From Dyadobacter psychrotolerans (GTDB lineage Bacteria; Bacteroidota; Bacteroidia; Cytophagales; Spirosomataceae), in contig NZ_SMFL01000019.1 of NCBI RefSeq assembly GCF_004349265.1, forward strand, positions 37,323 to 101,322: a stretch of 64,000 nt of DNA, written 5' to 3'. Position numbers and translations under genes: made by a program. Shown piece after piece: positions 54,439 to 63,701 of the stretch (the first letter of the stretch is position 1; each line of letters starts with the position of its first letter). The notes below the pieces were generated by a model. That model saw nothing but the letters and a program-made list of their open reading frames with translations. It was not told where the DNA came from and did no database searches.

Positions 54439-55842
54439 ATGAAAAAAATGTATTTGTTTGTTGCACTACTCTGTATCTGCGGCAACTTGAAAGCTCAGGT
54501 TTTCCAAACCTCCGATGAGGGCTACAAACAACCGCTGGACAGTGTTTTGAATCAGTTAGCTACAAAATTCAAAGTTAAAATTCTCTATAATCCCGAAATT
54601 ACTAAAAATGCCTGGGTGCCTTATGCTGATTGGCGATTGAGAAATAGCGCCGAGAAAAGTTTGATAAACATTCTGGCCCCGGTAAACCTTAGTTACAGAA
54701 AAACCGATAGTACCACCTACCAGGTACGGCCATTTGAGTATTACCGCCGATCTGTTGTAGAAGGTAAAGAGCAACTGGCTGATTTTGCCAAACTTTATCA
54801 GGATAAAGGCAGCTGGGAGCAGCGAAAAACATCCATTGTAGCATGTATTAAGGAAACGCTGGCTTTAACGATTCTGCCTTTAAAGCCTGCTTCGAAACCG
54901 ATTTTTACGGCCAAACGTATCATGAATGGCTATACCGTTGAAAACATAGCTATAGAAACTTTGCCGGGGTTATATGTTTGCGGATCGTTATACCGGCCCA
55001 TAAAAGTGAAAGGAAAGGTGCCAGTTATTTTATGTCCGGGCGGGCACTTTGATCAGGGGCGCTACCGGAGCGATCAACAATACAGCTGCGCCATGTTGGC
55101 AAGAATGGGCGCTATTGCTTTAAGCTATGACCTGATCGCCTATGGCGAATCGCAGTTGCAGTTCAATTTTTCTGACCATCGTCGCAGTATCGTCATGGCC
55201 GTTCAGACATTGAATAACATACGCATGCTTGATTTTCTATGTGCCCTTCAAGATGCAGATTTGACCAGAGTAGCTGTTACCGGCGCATCCGGCGGCGGAA
55301 GCCAAACTATGATTTTAACAGCCTTGGATCCTCGCATTACTGTAAGTGCGCCAATTGTTATGGTTTCGGCCTGGTACACAGGCGGCTGCCCTTGTGAAAC
55401 AGGAGTACCCGCTCACTTTTGCGCCGGCGGAACTAATAACGTTGAGATTGCGGCAATGGCAGCGCCCCGCCCGCAATTAATCGTTTCTGACGGAGGTGAC
55501 TGGACAGCCACAGTTCCTGATATTGAGTTTCCCTATATTAAAAAGATTTACGCTTATTACGCTGCGCAGGATCTGACAACCAATGTTCACCTTCCTGATG
55601 AAAAGCATGATTATGGCCTTTCAAAAAGACTTGCAACATATGATTTTTTTGCAAAGCACCTACGTTTAAATCTGGTAAAAGATTCCTCCGGTAAAATAGA
55701 TGAATCAGCTTGTATTATTGAAGAGGAGCCTATGCTGTATACATTCGGAAAACATGGTGAGAATCTTCCAAAAAATGCAATTAAGGGATTGCATGCGCTC
55801 ACCGACGTCTTTGAAAAAGCAATATCACAGGTGAATAGATAA
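54439..55842 (+). CDS. Secreted alpha/beta hydrolase (acetylxylan-esterase-like) with an N-terminal STN-like domain
   Basis: A signal peptide (MKKMYLFVALLCICGNLKAQ) is followed at about residues 30-98 by PLDSVLNQLATKFKVKILYNPEITKNAW...RNSAEKSLINILAPVNLSYRKTDSTTYQV. This is the STN/secretin short domain pattern, as seen in TonB transporters and FecR C-termini. The rest is an alpha/beta hydrolase: oxyanion region PVILCPGGH, nucleophile Ser284 in GASGGGSQ, and catalytic His390 in DEKHDYGL; the aspartate is probably in IVSDGGDW. Relatives remove acetyl or related esters from plant polysaccharides. The STN-enzyme fusion is unusual. It follows susCD after a terminator. Confidence 0.88.
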   Translation: MKKMYLFVALLCICGNLKAQVFQTSDEGYKQPLDSVLNQLATKFKVKILYNPEITKNAWVPYADWRLRNSAEKSLINILAPVNLSYRKTDSTTYQVRPFEYYRRSVVEGKEQLADFAKLYQDKGSWEQRKTSIVACIKETLALTILPLKPASKPIFTAKRIMNGYTVENIAIETLPGLYVCGSLYRPIKVKGKVPVILCPGGHFDQGRYRSDQQYSCAMLARMGAIALSYDLIAYGESQLQFNFSDHRRSIVMAVQTLNNIRMLDFLCALQDADLTRVAVTGASGGGSQTMILTALDPRITVSAPIVMVSAWYTGGCPCETGVPAHFCAGGTNNVEIAAMAAPRPQLIVSDGGDWTATVPDIEFPYIKKIYAYYAAQDLTTNVHLPDEKHDYGLSKRLATYDFFAKHLRLNLVKDSSGKIDESACIIEEEPMLYTFGKHGENLPKNAIKGLHALTDVFEKAISQVNR

Positions 55843-57105
55843 GATTTGCCCGCCGTAACGCAGCTAAATATAGCATTCGGTGAAAGCTGTACAATACTCA
55901 ATAAACATACATCAGCCACAAAACTGCGGCTAGTGGAAGAATTCAGACGGTTTTGAAAAGAAAATCAACTTACCAGATACCCTCATCATTTTTAGGTACT
56001 CTGCTTAGCAGGATGATATCAATCCTTGTCATATTCGCCAGGCCAATGTTTACATAATTAGCCTCAACAGGTAAGCAATTGAACCGCTTATTTCAAAGGC
56101 TCAACGAGTTTCTCTGGGATACACATACCGAATATGGGTATAGCAGAGAAATCGGCATCACTGACCATCTGAACTCGAAACTGAAATCACATCGTTTCGA
56201 GAAAATACAACCTTTATAAGCCGGTACTTTCTTTTACCAATCGATCCTTAGGGTTAGGATACGTTTGGATCGCTTCGTTGCTTACCAGGAAGTTAAACTA
56301 TACCACTCCTCTTATACAGAGTTAAATGCCGTTGGCAATAATTTCTCAAACTTTATATTTTGCGGTAACAAGCCGGATATCTTCCAAGACAGAATACTTG
56401 GTTAAAACTTGGCTTGCAACACCCTGCAGACACCGTTCTTTTTCTTTTCACCCTTACCCGCCCACAGCCAGGATGAAGACCCATTGGGCTTCTGGTATTT
56501 TTTAGATGATCCGCCTGGATTCATCCCCATTCATTTCAAGTATTTGAATATCCATAAATTTCAGAAAGCGCCTTTTGCATGCTTCAACTGCCAATTATCC
56601 ATTGACCGATTCGGTAATCAGTACATCATCCAACGCTTTTTTAGCCCAGCCGATCAGCTAAGCTGACATCATAGATCCGTGACAAATAAAAGAGGCTGAT
56701 AAAAAATAATGTGCAAAATAAATGTTGAAAAATTCAAATGATACTGGCAGAAACATTGACGCCAGTGAGTTTTAATATGCTTAGTATGTTGAAAGCGGTT
56801 TGTTAAACAAAAGTATTTTACCAATTTTCCACCAACTGATCTAACTATTGCAACGACAGCCTCGATGTAAAATTTGTTCCACTGGTAGGACAATCGAGCA
56901 GATTGGAAGTAATCAATTTTGGAATTAAATTCCACTCATAACAACTAAAAATTTTCTGATTCCCTATTGTAACCAAAACTGACTATTGGTAACTTTACCA
57001 TCAATTTTTCACAGCGAAAAGCACTGAACTTTTGACACTTAAAGCGGATAAATATTGCCAGTTGATTGGCAGACGGTTGATGTAAATAATAAACTAACGG
57101 TTTGT
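55843..57105. other. Long gap with no recognisable gene
   Basis: About 1.25 kb. Short open frames (for example 56409-56666 rightward and 56669-56935 leftward) have no family, no ribosome site and unusual composition. Probably decayed sequence. I cannot identify its origin. Confidence 0.4.
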
Positions 57106-57882
57106 ATGAAGCAAGTGACGCTTACCTCCTTTAAAACAAATGAAATTTTAATTAGTGAACTGATTAACAATCTTGGCAGCATTTCCCGCAGTGATCCAGA
57201 GACGTACAATGAAAACTTTATGCCTTTCACAAGCTTTCTGCTTGAAAGCCTTGAATTAAGCCAATCAGAAACAGAAATTTCTTCGATCTGTGAAACGATT
57301 ATTAACGTAGGACTTCTCCTTGATGATGGGAAATACGCATATATCAAAGGTACTGCCATGAATATCAACCGAAAATGCACATCAGCGTTGATCAAAGATC
57401 TTGGCAGGTTAATACAGGAAGGATTAAAAGCTGCATTCAATAAAGATGATAATTCAATATATCAGACAGAGCAAGAGGACGAATTACTCGGTAAGATTTT
57501 CTGCGTTTTGCCAGACCATGATGATTATCTCGATGTGGCAAAACTATCAAACCTTGGCCTGATTGATTTAAGCATGTTAAGCGGTTTGACAAATTCCAAT
57601 GAAATAAATTCGCGTTTTCTGCCAAGGGGGGAATTTGTGGATCACTTGCGAGAACGTCTGTTGTGTCCGCAAGATCAGGTTTCAATGCTTTCTGAAGAAT
57701 TATTTGTGAGCATAAAAAATAATATCCGCTGTGCCAGTTTGAAAATTAACTACACAAATACAATAGGCCGTACTATCACCAGAAAGCATTCCAACTCCTC
57801 AAATAGCGGCTGCACTGCTCTGGTTCAGAAATCTGGTGTTGCACCGGACACCATAATTGAACGGACCGCCAGCACGGAATAG
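57106..57882 (+). CDS. Hypothetical protein
   Basis: From the ATG at 57106 (MKQVTLTSFKTNEILISELINNLGS) the protein has 258 residues; an earlier TTG at 57055 is less likely. The N-terminal 190 residues are helical and acidic (ESLELSQSETEISSICETIINVGLLLDDG; EDELLGKIFCVLPDHDDYLDVAKL). The C-terminal 50 are polar and Ser/Thr/Lys-rich (ITRKHSNSSNSGCTALVQKSG), maybe disordered. No signal peptide and no family recognised. It stands alone in a gene-poor zone. Confidence 0.5.
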   Translation: MKQVTLTSFKTNEILISELINNLGSISRSDPETYNENFMPFTSFLLESLELSQSETEISSICETIINVGLLLDDGKYAYIKGTAMNINRKCTSALIKDLGRLIQEGLKAAFNKDDNSIYQTEQEDELLGKIFCVLPDHDDYLDVAKLSNLGLIDLSMLSGLTNSNEINSRFLPRGEFVDHLRERLLCPQDQVSMLSEELFVSIKNNIRCASLKINYTNTIGRTITRKHSNSSNSGCTALVQKSGVAPDTIIERTASTE

Positions 57883-58398
57883 AGTTTGATATGACGATTA
57901 AAGACCATATATTTTGATCTTTAAACGTCTGCAGGATCCGGCCAGACCGAGGGTAAACCACCAAGCCGCAAATGGTTCTGGAAGTGGCTAGGATTTTTTT
58001 ATTCTCCATGAAAAACAAAAAAATCGCAGGAAGATTGCAATACGATACACCAATGGTTTATCAAACTGTAAGTAATCAACCGAATTTGATCATTGCATAA
58101 TCGCATTTGCGAGTGCACTGCATTAATAGGAAATCACTAACTATACCGAATGTTGCTGCCATCAGTGGAGTTTAAATTAGGCTAAAATCATTTGAGAATT
58201 TTAACCCATACAAGTAACTGATAGTCAACATATTCGACAAAAGAAAGAAAAATAATACTGGACCATTGCTCATTAATATTCCCATATAAACTATTTCTAT
58301 AACTTTTTAAATTTACCTGTTTGGTATTGCTCATACAGTACTATATTGCTGGAATTATGACCTTGTCAGGGTCATGATAAGTGAAATAGTGTTGTAGA
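57883..58398. other. Intergenic with a short palindrome before the next gene
   Basis: ATGACC (58357-58362 region) and GGTCAT flank a short TTGTCAG spacer about 25 bases before the ATG at 58399. Otherwise nothing seen. Confidence 0.35.
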
Positions 58399-58863
58399 AT
58401 GGTAGATCGGTTTTCCGATTTACTATTTTTATTAAGCTACAATCCAGTACCTATGGAGAATTTGTTTGAAAGACTAAAATCGCAGATAACCGACAGGCCT
58501 GAAAATGAATTAAAATATATCGAAAAATCAGGTAATGAGCTCTCCAAAACGCTGACTTCGATAGTTGGCACACGTTACTTTACGGGTGTATATATCGGTT
58601 TTCATTTTAACCAGTACCTGGAGATTTTTATACTCCCAAACTTGAATCTCATTGAAAATTTCGAAATCGATGCCCCTGCTATGTTACTTAGCCAATCTGA
58701 TCATTGCGGATTGGAAACTGCCAGGTTTTTTATATTTACCGGACATCCGGAAACACGCCAATTGGTTGGTAGAGATATTCTAAATGAAGACAGTACACTG
58801 AATCACTTTTACACAGAACAACAACTTATCGATATAGTCACAAATGAGCTTGGAACGAAATAG
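58399..58863 (+). CDS. Hypothetical protein
   Basis: 154 residues from the ATG at 58399, or 136 from the ATG at 58453 (MENLFERLKSQITDRPENELKYIEKSG). No signal peptide or membrane helix. The segment TGVYIGFHFNQYLEIFILPNLNLIENFEIDAP looks like a compact alpha/beta domain. No family recognised. The promoter region (AAATTTACCTGTTTGGTATTG) contains no certain element. Confidence 0.5.
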   Translation: MVDRFSDLLFLLSYNPVPMENLFERLKSQITDRPENELKYIEKSGNELSKTLTSIVGTRYFTGVYIGFHFNQYLEIFILPNLNLIENFEIDAPAMLLSQSDHCGLETARFFIFTGHPETRQLVGRDILNEDSTLNHFYTEQQLIDIVTNELGTK

Positions 58864-58984
58864 CATTGAGCGTGAATTTTAAATCGCCATAAGCCATGTT
58901 CAATCAGTTTCTTTACCCTCTATCACTAATTGATCAAACCGGACATTTTTTAACCATTTACCGGAAAGTTAAGCAAGAAATGGA

Positions 58985-59145
58985 AATAGGAGATATTCGT
59001 ATGCGTCAGATGAACACCATATTTGAACGGATCTGGATATTAGGTAATCTTGCCTTATGAAAAATGAGTGATCTGTACGATCAGTGGCAGAGGCAAGGTA
59101 TAAGCAAACAGGCTTTTTGCAATCGGTATGGGATACCATAAATTC
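58985..59145. repeat. Diverged duplicate of the susD/tnpA junction (copy 2)
   Basis: Matches 25530-25700: the minus strand carries codons for YPDPFKYG and a few flanking susD codons, and the plus strand the tnpA start ATGAAAAATGAG. Only about ten susD codons remain here, whereas copy 1 keeps much more. Confidence 0.7.
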
Positions 59146-59350
59146 AATTACTGGGTTAAAAATTTACGACGCACAAATTCCGCTCCCGTTGTAACGGCCG
59201 GTTGGTTCAGTTAAATACCGGTTCAACAACGGGATTTAATTAAGCATAACCAACAGGCGCTGACGGCAATTACTATTCCATCTGGAGCGCGTATAGTTGA
59301 TATTAGCGTGAAACTTCTACGAAACATCCATTTCAAGTATATAACTAAAG
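59057..59350 (+). pseudogene. IS66 TnpA-like remnant (scar 2)
   Basis: Several frames together spell a TnpA: LYDQWQRQGISKQAFCNRYGIP, FNYWVKNLRRTNSAPVVTAGWFS, and QALTAITIPSGARIVDISVKLLRNIHF. The last resembles the TnpA C-terminus (hhhPxGxhhxh). At least two frameshifts and one stop. No tnpB or tnpC follows. Confidence 0.65.
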
Positions 59351-59480
59351 AAAGAAATCAGGAAAACCGGAAATATTTGTTTAAGTCCTGTTTGTATGAT
59401 CGAAAATTATCTTTGGTAATACGCATTTATGGATATCAAGAATGGTTATAAGCTGATGCATATATAATAGAGTCAACCGC

Positions 59481-61811
59481 TCATTGCTTAATAACTTTTC
59501 CTTCTACTATTGCACCATTCTTCGTTTCATACTTCCAAATGTATACGCCAAGGTGCAAGTCACTGATGTCAAACTCATGATAATTTTGTCCGGAAGAAAC
59601 ATTGAATTCTTTTACTTTTCTACCGGAAGAAGTATACAGACTCAAAAGGCCTGCCTCGTTAGTTAGTATAAAATTTGGATTTTTGCTAAAAACAAGCTTC
59701 CCTTGGGTTGGATTTGGATAAAGTAATACTGCTGGGACATTGGTCCGGATAGGTTCTACGGCCAACACCGGCTCAATTTTGAAGAATTCATTCAACCTGA
59801 ACTCCGCGTATACACCATCTTCCTCTTTTCTGGTTATAGTATTCGGCAAAGTATATGGTTGTTTGGATAAGAGGTCGGTTAGATCAATCTCAATCCTTTC
59901 TACCTTTACGCCATTGGACTGGATAACCAGGGCCAAAGCAAAGTCTTTTTCCAATCCGGTTGTTATTATGTAATCCTTATTATTGAGCACTTTCCCATTT
60001 TTATCAAGCAATTTTAAATTGCTTGCAGAAATCTGGAAATTAGCCGGAAGCTCGCCAATTGTAGAATTATTGAAAAATCCGGCTTGCATGCTTTTAATAT
60101 TGAGCGAAATGAATCCTGTGCCTTCATATTTGCAAACCGGGCGTATTATCAATTTGTCAAATTGTGAGATGGTGACATTATTTACGACTAGAGATGAATC
60201 TACAACTCTGTTTGCAGCATTTCCTAGAAAGGTTGCAGCGGTACGTCCCAGTTGAAATTCCTCATCATTTTTATTTTTGGCCAAAATGTCAAAAGAAATA
60301 TAATCTGCAAAAGTTAATGTTCCAGTTTTGACTAACAGGTTTTTAAATGAGAGGGTTTTAATTGATTGGGTTTGTCCTACTCCCCTTGCTTTAATATTGA
60401 CCGACTTCATTAAGATTGAGCGCAGTCCGCTTGAATTTCTGGCATACGCAATAACCCTGTACTCTCCCACGGCCGGATAATCATGGCTCAGGCTTTTAGT
60501 ACTTGTCCCATTTAGTTCTGTTTCGGTTGTGGTACCATCTCCCCATAACACTAAGATCGGTAAAGGCTTGCCTGGCTTATGCGTACCAGTGTTGCTTACG
60601 CTAAATGTAAAATTACTTTCACTATTTTCAATCGCCAGGACTGGAGGATCTCCCAATACGTCACCGTTATAAAATTTGCTTTGCACAATTTCACCAGCCA
60701 ATGGAACCGCAAGTAACCGATAATCTTGAATCCCATAATTTTGACGTAAAAAGTTCAGTGCTATGGGGTGTATCGTTTTAAGGAAAGTGGAATCGTTGTA
60801 ATTTATTGTTTTTAGGTACGCGTCTTTATCTTCCTCAGTCCAGATCTTCGACTCAACGAAGGCCAGTCGATTATACAGATTGGGAATTGTTGACAGATAC
60901 CGAGCCAAAAAAAACATTCGGTTCGTATTCCACATGCTGGCTTGTGGCAAAAACTCTTTCGTAACGCTGTCAGCCATCCTGAATCCTTCGGCATCTCCTC
61001 TATATTTGGCCACAGCATCTACCAAATCATCCCATCCGTCATGTCCCCTGCCGTAAAGAAAATCGTTCAGATCATCATCAGTGAGTTTTTTTAACTCCGC
61101 GTTAGAAGTGATACCAGACATTATTCTGTTTGATGTAATGCTCTCAGCGAATTGTTGGTAGTGAGATTCCAAAGCGTAATAGGCATATGTATACGCTCTT
61201 TGTTCAATCGCTCTTTTGCTCTTCATGGGATGGAGCGGGTTGTTGTTTGCATCTGTAATCTGCTTCGGGTTAAGATTCAAGTTACATTTAGCATGATGTG
61301 AACAAACCTGACCCGTAAATAAACAGATTTTTCCTGGATAGATATCTTCGTCAACAATTAGTGTCAATCCTGCCGGAGTTGTTTCTGCACCGTACCGACT
61401 GTTGCAATTTAGTACTGGAAATCCAATAAATGACGAGTGACAGCCTTGGTTAGTCCAACAGCATTGAAAGCAGGTCCCATTGCCGCAATACGGCTGAAAT
61501 ACATCGTAAAGTTTAAAAGCCTTATAAAAACCCCCAGCATAACCCATAATGTTCTGGGAGGTCACTTCTTTGTATAACTTACAAATTGGCACCACCTGAG
61601 TACAATACCCCACGGATTTACTGTAGGCGACACAATCGTAGTAGTCTTTTGAACTGAGCGTTTTTGCAAGTTTATCTAGCTGTTTAAATCCTCGATATGT
61701 TTGCATCAAATCTCCGTAAGTCTTAATCGGCATTTTAATGCCTTGTGCTTGGGAAGGAAATGAAATAAAGAGGAATAGAAATATAACGATGAAGTAGATT
61801 TTTTTGACCAT
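59481..61811 (-). CDS. Cysteine-rich secreted protein with PKD-like and type IX sorting domains
   Basis: A signal peptide (MVKKIYFIVIFLFLFISFPSQAQG) is followed by a cysteine-rich region (about residues 59-185, some 14 Cys including CGNGTCFQCCWTNQGC and HHAKC). A helical segment follows, then a PKD-like beta domain (PILVLWGDGTTTE...LSHDYPAVGEYRVIAYA, about 415-470). The C-terminal 80 residues are a T9SS type A sorting domain (VLLYPNPTQGKLVFS...SLYTSSGRKVKEF...DLHLGVYIWKYE...GKVIKQ). Such a domain sends proteins through the outer membrane by the type IX system, to be anchored on LPS or released. No catalytic motif seen. The many cysteines should form disulphides outside the cell. Confidence 0.85.
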   Translation of the reverse strand: MVKKIYFIVIFLFLFISFPSQAQGIKMPIKTYGDLMQTYRGFKQLDKLAKTLSSKDYYDCVAYSKSVGYCTQVVPICKLYKEVTSQNIMGYAGGFYKAFKLYDVFQPYCGNGTCFQCCWTNQGCHSSFIGFPVLNCNSRYGAETTPAGLTLIVDEDIYPGKICLFTGQVCSHHAKCNLNLNPKQITDANNNPLHPMKSKRAIEQRAYTYAYYALESHYQQFAESITSNRIMSGITSNAELKKLTDDDLNDFLYGRGHDGWDDLVDAVAKYRGDAEGFRMADSVTKEFLPQASMWNTNRMFFLARYLSTIPNLYNRLAFVESKIWTEEDKDAYLKTINYNDSTFLKTIHPIALNFLRQNYGIQDYRLLAVPLAGEIVQSKFYNGDVLGDPPVLAIENSESNFTFSVSNTGTHKPGKPLPILVLWGDGTTTETELNGTSTKSLSHDYPAVGEYRVIAYARNSSGLRSILMKSVNIKARGVGQTQSIKTLSFKNLLVKTGTLTFADYISFDILAKNKNDEEFQLGRTAATFLGNAANRVVDSSLVVNNVTISQFDKLIIRPVCKYEGTGFISLNIKSMQAGFFNNSTIGELPANFQISASNLKLLDKNGKVLNNKDYIITTGLEKDFALALVIQSNGVKVERIEIDLTDLLSKQPYTLPNTITRKEEDGVYAEFRLNEFFKIEPVLAVEPIRTNVPAVLLYPNPTQGKLVFSKNPNFILTNEAGLLSLYTSSGRKVKEFNVSSGQNYHEFDISDLHLGVYIWKYETKNGAIVEGKVIKQ

Positions 61812-61971
61812 GGAGTGGCTTATTAAGGGTTGTGAAAGAGGCTAATTTTCGGATTTACTTGTACCCAGTTTTCAAACGAATTAGGATTTGCTTAACGTAA
61901 ACAAAAATAAGTAAAGGATGCAGGAAATGAAACAGTTTTTTTGTCGCACCGATTATTAGGGTTTCCATACA

Positions 61972-62268
61972 TAGTCGGGAAGATAATTGGGTAAATCTGT
62001 CGACCTTTTTTGAGTTTACTGCTGAAATAAGAAAGGTTACACCACAAATGCGATTGATGGAATGTACCGGCAAATCCGGAAAGTAACCAAGACTAAAGGC
62101 GCATTTACATCAGATCAGGCGTTGTTGAAACACGTTTATCTATTTGTTAGGGATCTTTCCAAAAAGTGGACGATGTCTATCCATGATTGGGGCTTGACGA
62201 TGTCGCAATTGTATATTAAATTTGGTGAAAGATTACAGGCTGATCGTGAATTTTTCCTTGGCGGCTGA
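61972..62268 (+). pseudogene. IS256-family transposase, C-terminal remnant
   Basis: Two frames read SREDNWVNLSTFFEFTAEIRKV then NAIDGMYRQIRKVTKTKGAFTSDQALLKHVYLFVRDLSKKWTMSIHDWGLTMSQLYIKFGERL. This is the end of an IS256 (MULE-type) transposase, including the TNAIEGxxRxIRKxTKTKG block with the last catalytic glutamate position changed to Asp (AIDG). The frame breaks by one or two lost bases near 62040. The N-terminal three quarters is absent. Confidence 0.82.
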
Positions 62269-62373
62269 ATCTTGCAGAATCAAATCCTGACACAGTTCAG
62301 CGTACACTCCCGGCGTTTGGTAAAATTGGCTATCGTTTTTTAATTTGCACTTTTAGCCGTAACCATAAAATAA

Positions 62374-62631
62374 ATGTCTCCTTCCTTTACTCAGTCAGCT
62401 TCGGTCTCTGAGCACTCTAAAAGTAAGATCTTTTTTATTGATTATTTGAAAGTATTGCTGACTGCATTGGTAATTATACATCATGCCCTGGTAACTTACA
62501 ACGCGCATGATTTGCCCAGCCGAGGATGCAACGACCGCAATTTTTTTCCCAACCTCGATTTGAGGATGTTTCGTTACCACCTTCATCTTGATTTTAGCAA
62601 TGGCACAGATACTGTAGCAAACGCGGACTGA
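62374..62631 (+). pseudogene. Acyltransferase family 3, N-terminal fragment
   Basis: MSPSFTQSASVSEHSKSKIFFIDYLKVLLTALVIIHHALVTYNAHD matches the first membrane helix of acyltransferase-3 proteins (RxxxIDYLKxLLxxLVIxHHAxxxY). After about 46 residues the homology stops and the frame continues with unrelated sequence to a stop. The remaining nine or so membrane helices are missing, so it cannot function. Confidence 0.7.
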
Positions 62632-62812
62632 GGAGCAAGCCACTAGTACCGCCTATGGAGAAATTAGAACTCCGCATAAACACCACATTCATCACCTGTC
62701 CAGATATAAAATTTGTTTTAATGTTCAACACTTCAGCACTTACCAAAGTTACATGCAGCTCGTTGCTGCGGTCCGCAGTCACATTATTGTCAACACTCTC
62801 GCAGGAAGACAT
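62632..62812. other. Short leftward open frame of doubtful status
   Basis: A leftward 72-codon frame (62594-62812) starts at the stop of the following membrane protein gene and begins MSSCESVDNNVTADRSNELHVTLVSAEVLNIKTNF. It has no signal peptide or known family and may be a remnant. Confidence 0.3.
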
Positions 62813-63364
62813 TTAGCATCTGACCTTTCTGTTCATTAAAATGATGATTGTCACAATATATAGTATAACAATCGCAAATGGTATCGTAACAAATCGATGT
62901 AGTGGCCATAAATACCAAAGGATAAGCACAATAAAGGTTCTTGTAATAGCATGGAAAGCACCTACCCAATGGTCAATGATCCACGTCAGGGGCAGCCACA
63001 TTAATCCTGTTAAGATCCCAACTGTAAGCGGCAGGGAAGAATAATCAACTAAAAAAAATGGGATAGCAATCGCGTAAACCAAGATAGCCTGGCCCGCCGT
63101 AAAAAGGAACAGAATGTCAAAGGTGTTTTTAGGTTTTGTCTTATCAAGGAACTTCTCCCCCGTGAATTTGGATACAAACATGCCCAGGTACACAATACTC
63201 CCCGTTGCAACAAATAACAACCAGACTTTGCCTGTGCTGGACAAAAAAATGCCACCCACGCCAACTATAAACCAAGCGATTAATCCGGCTATTGGTGTAG
63301 CTATTAACTTCGCTTTTTTAAATTCCTCCTTTTGCTGCTCCAGAGTTCTTATCAGTTGTGTCAT
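62813..63364 (-). CDS. DUF7010-like integral membrane protein
   Basis: The 183 residues from the ATG at 63364 begin with a short cytoplasmic helix (MTQLIRTLEQQKEEFKKAKLIATPIAGLIAWFIVG) and contain five to six membrane helices (GLIAWFIVGVGGIFLS, VWLLFVATGSIVYLGMFVS, ILFLFTAGQAILVYAIAIPFFLV, LTVGILTGLMWLPLTWIIDHW, FIVLILWYLWPLHRFVTIPFAIVILYIVTII). The length and helix order agree with the DUF7010 family, function unknown. No partner gene adjacent. Confidence 0.75.
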   Translation of the reverse strand: MTQLIRTLEQQKEEFKKAKLIATPIAGLIAWFIVGVGGIFLSSTGKVWLLFVATGSIVYLGMFVSKFTGEKFLDKTKPKNTFDILFLFTAGQAILVYAIAIPFFLVDYSSLPLTVGILTGLMWLPLTWIIDHWVGAFHAITRTFIVLILWYLWPLHRFVTIPFAIVILYIVTIIILMNRKVRC

Positions 63365-63701
63365 CTGCAATTACGTTCTAGAATATTTACGATCTTGATC
63401 GTTTATGATTTGAAGTCGAAATCCTTGCGAATCCCATTCTATTGTTGGTATCCCCGCCAGTTTTTCAAAAATAGGATTTTATTGTATAACAATTTTGGTA
63501 TTTGTAATTGATCGGAAAGGTTAATTTTGTGATCATTTCAACTCCCGTACAAAATTCGTTTATTAGCACCAGTAACATAAAGTGTTAAGTAGTCCGCATT
63601 CTGTTGCATTATATAAAAAGAAACCCGCTGTGCTTTCAACGAATTCTTATAACCTGAACTGCGATGATGAAATACTAAGTTAAGCAACTAGCGAGGCTAT
63701 T
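63365..63701. other. Intergenic, nothing recognised
   Basis: About 340 bases between the leftward DUF7010-like gene and the left end of the IS3 element. Confidence 0.4.
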
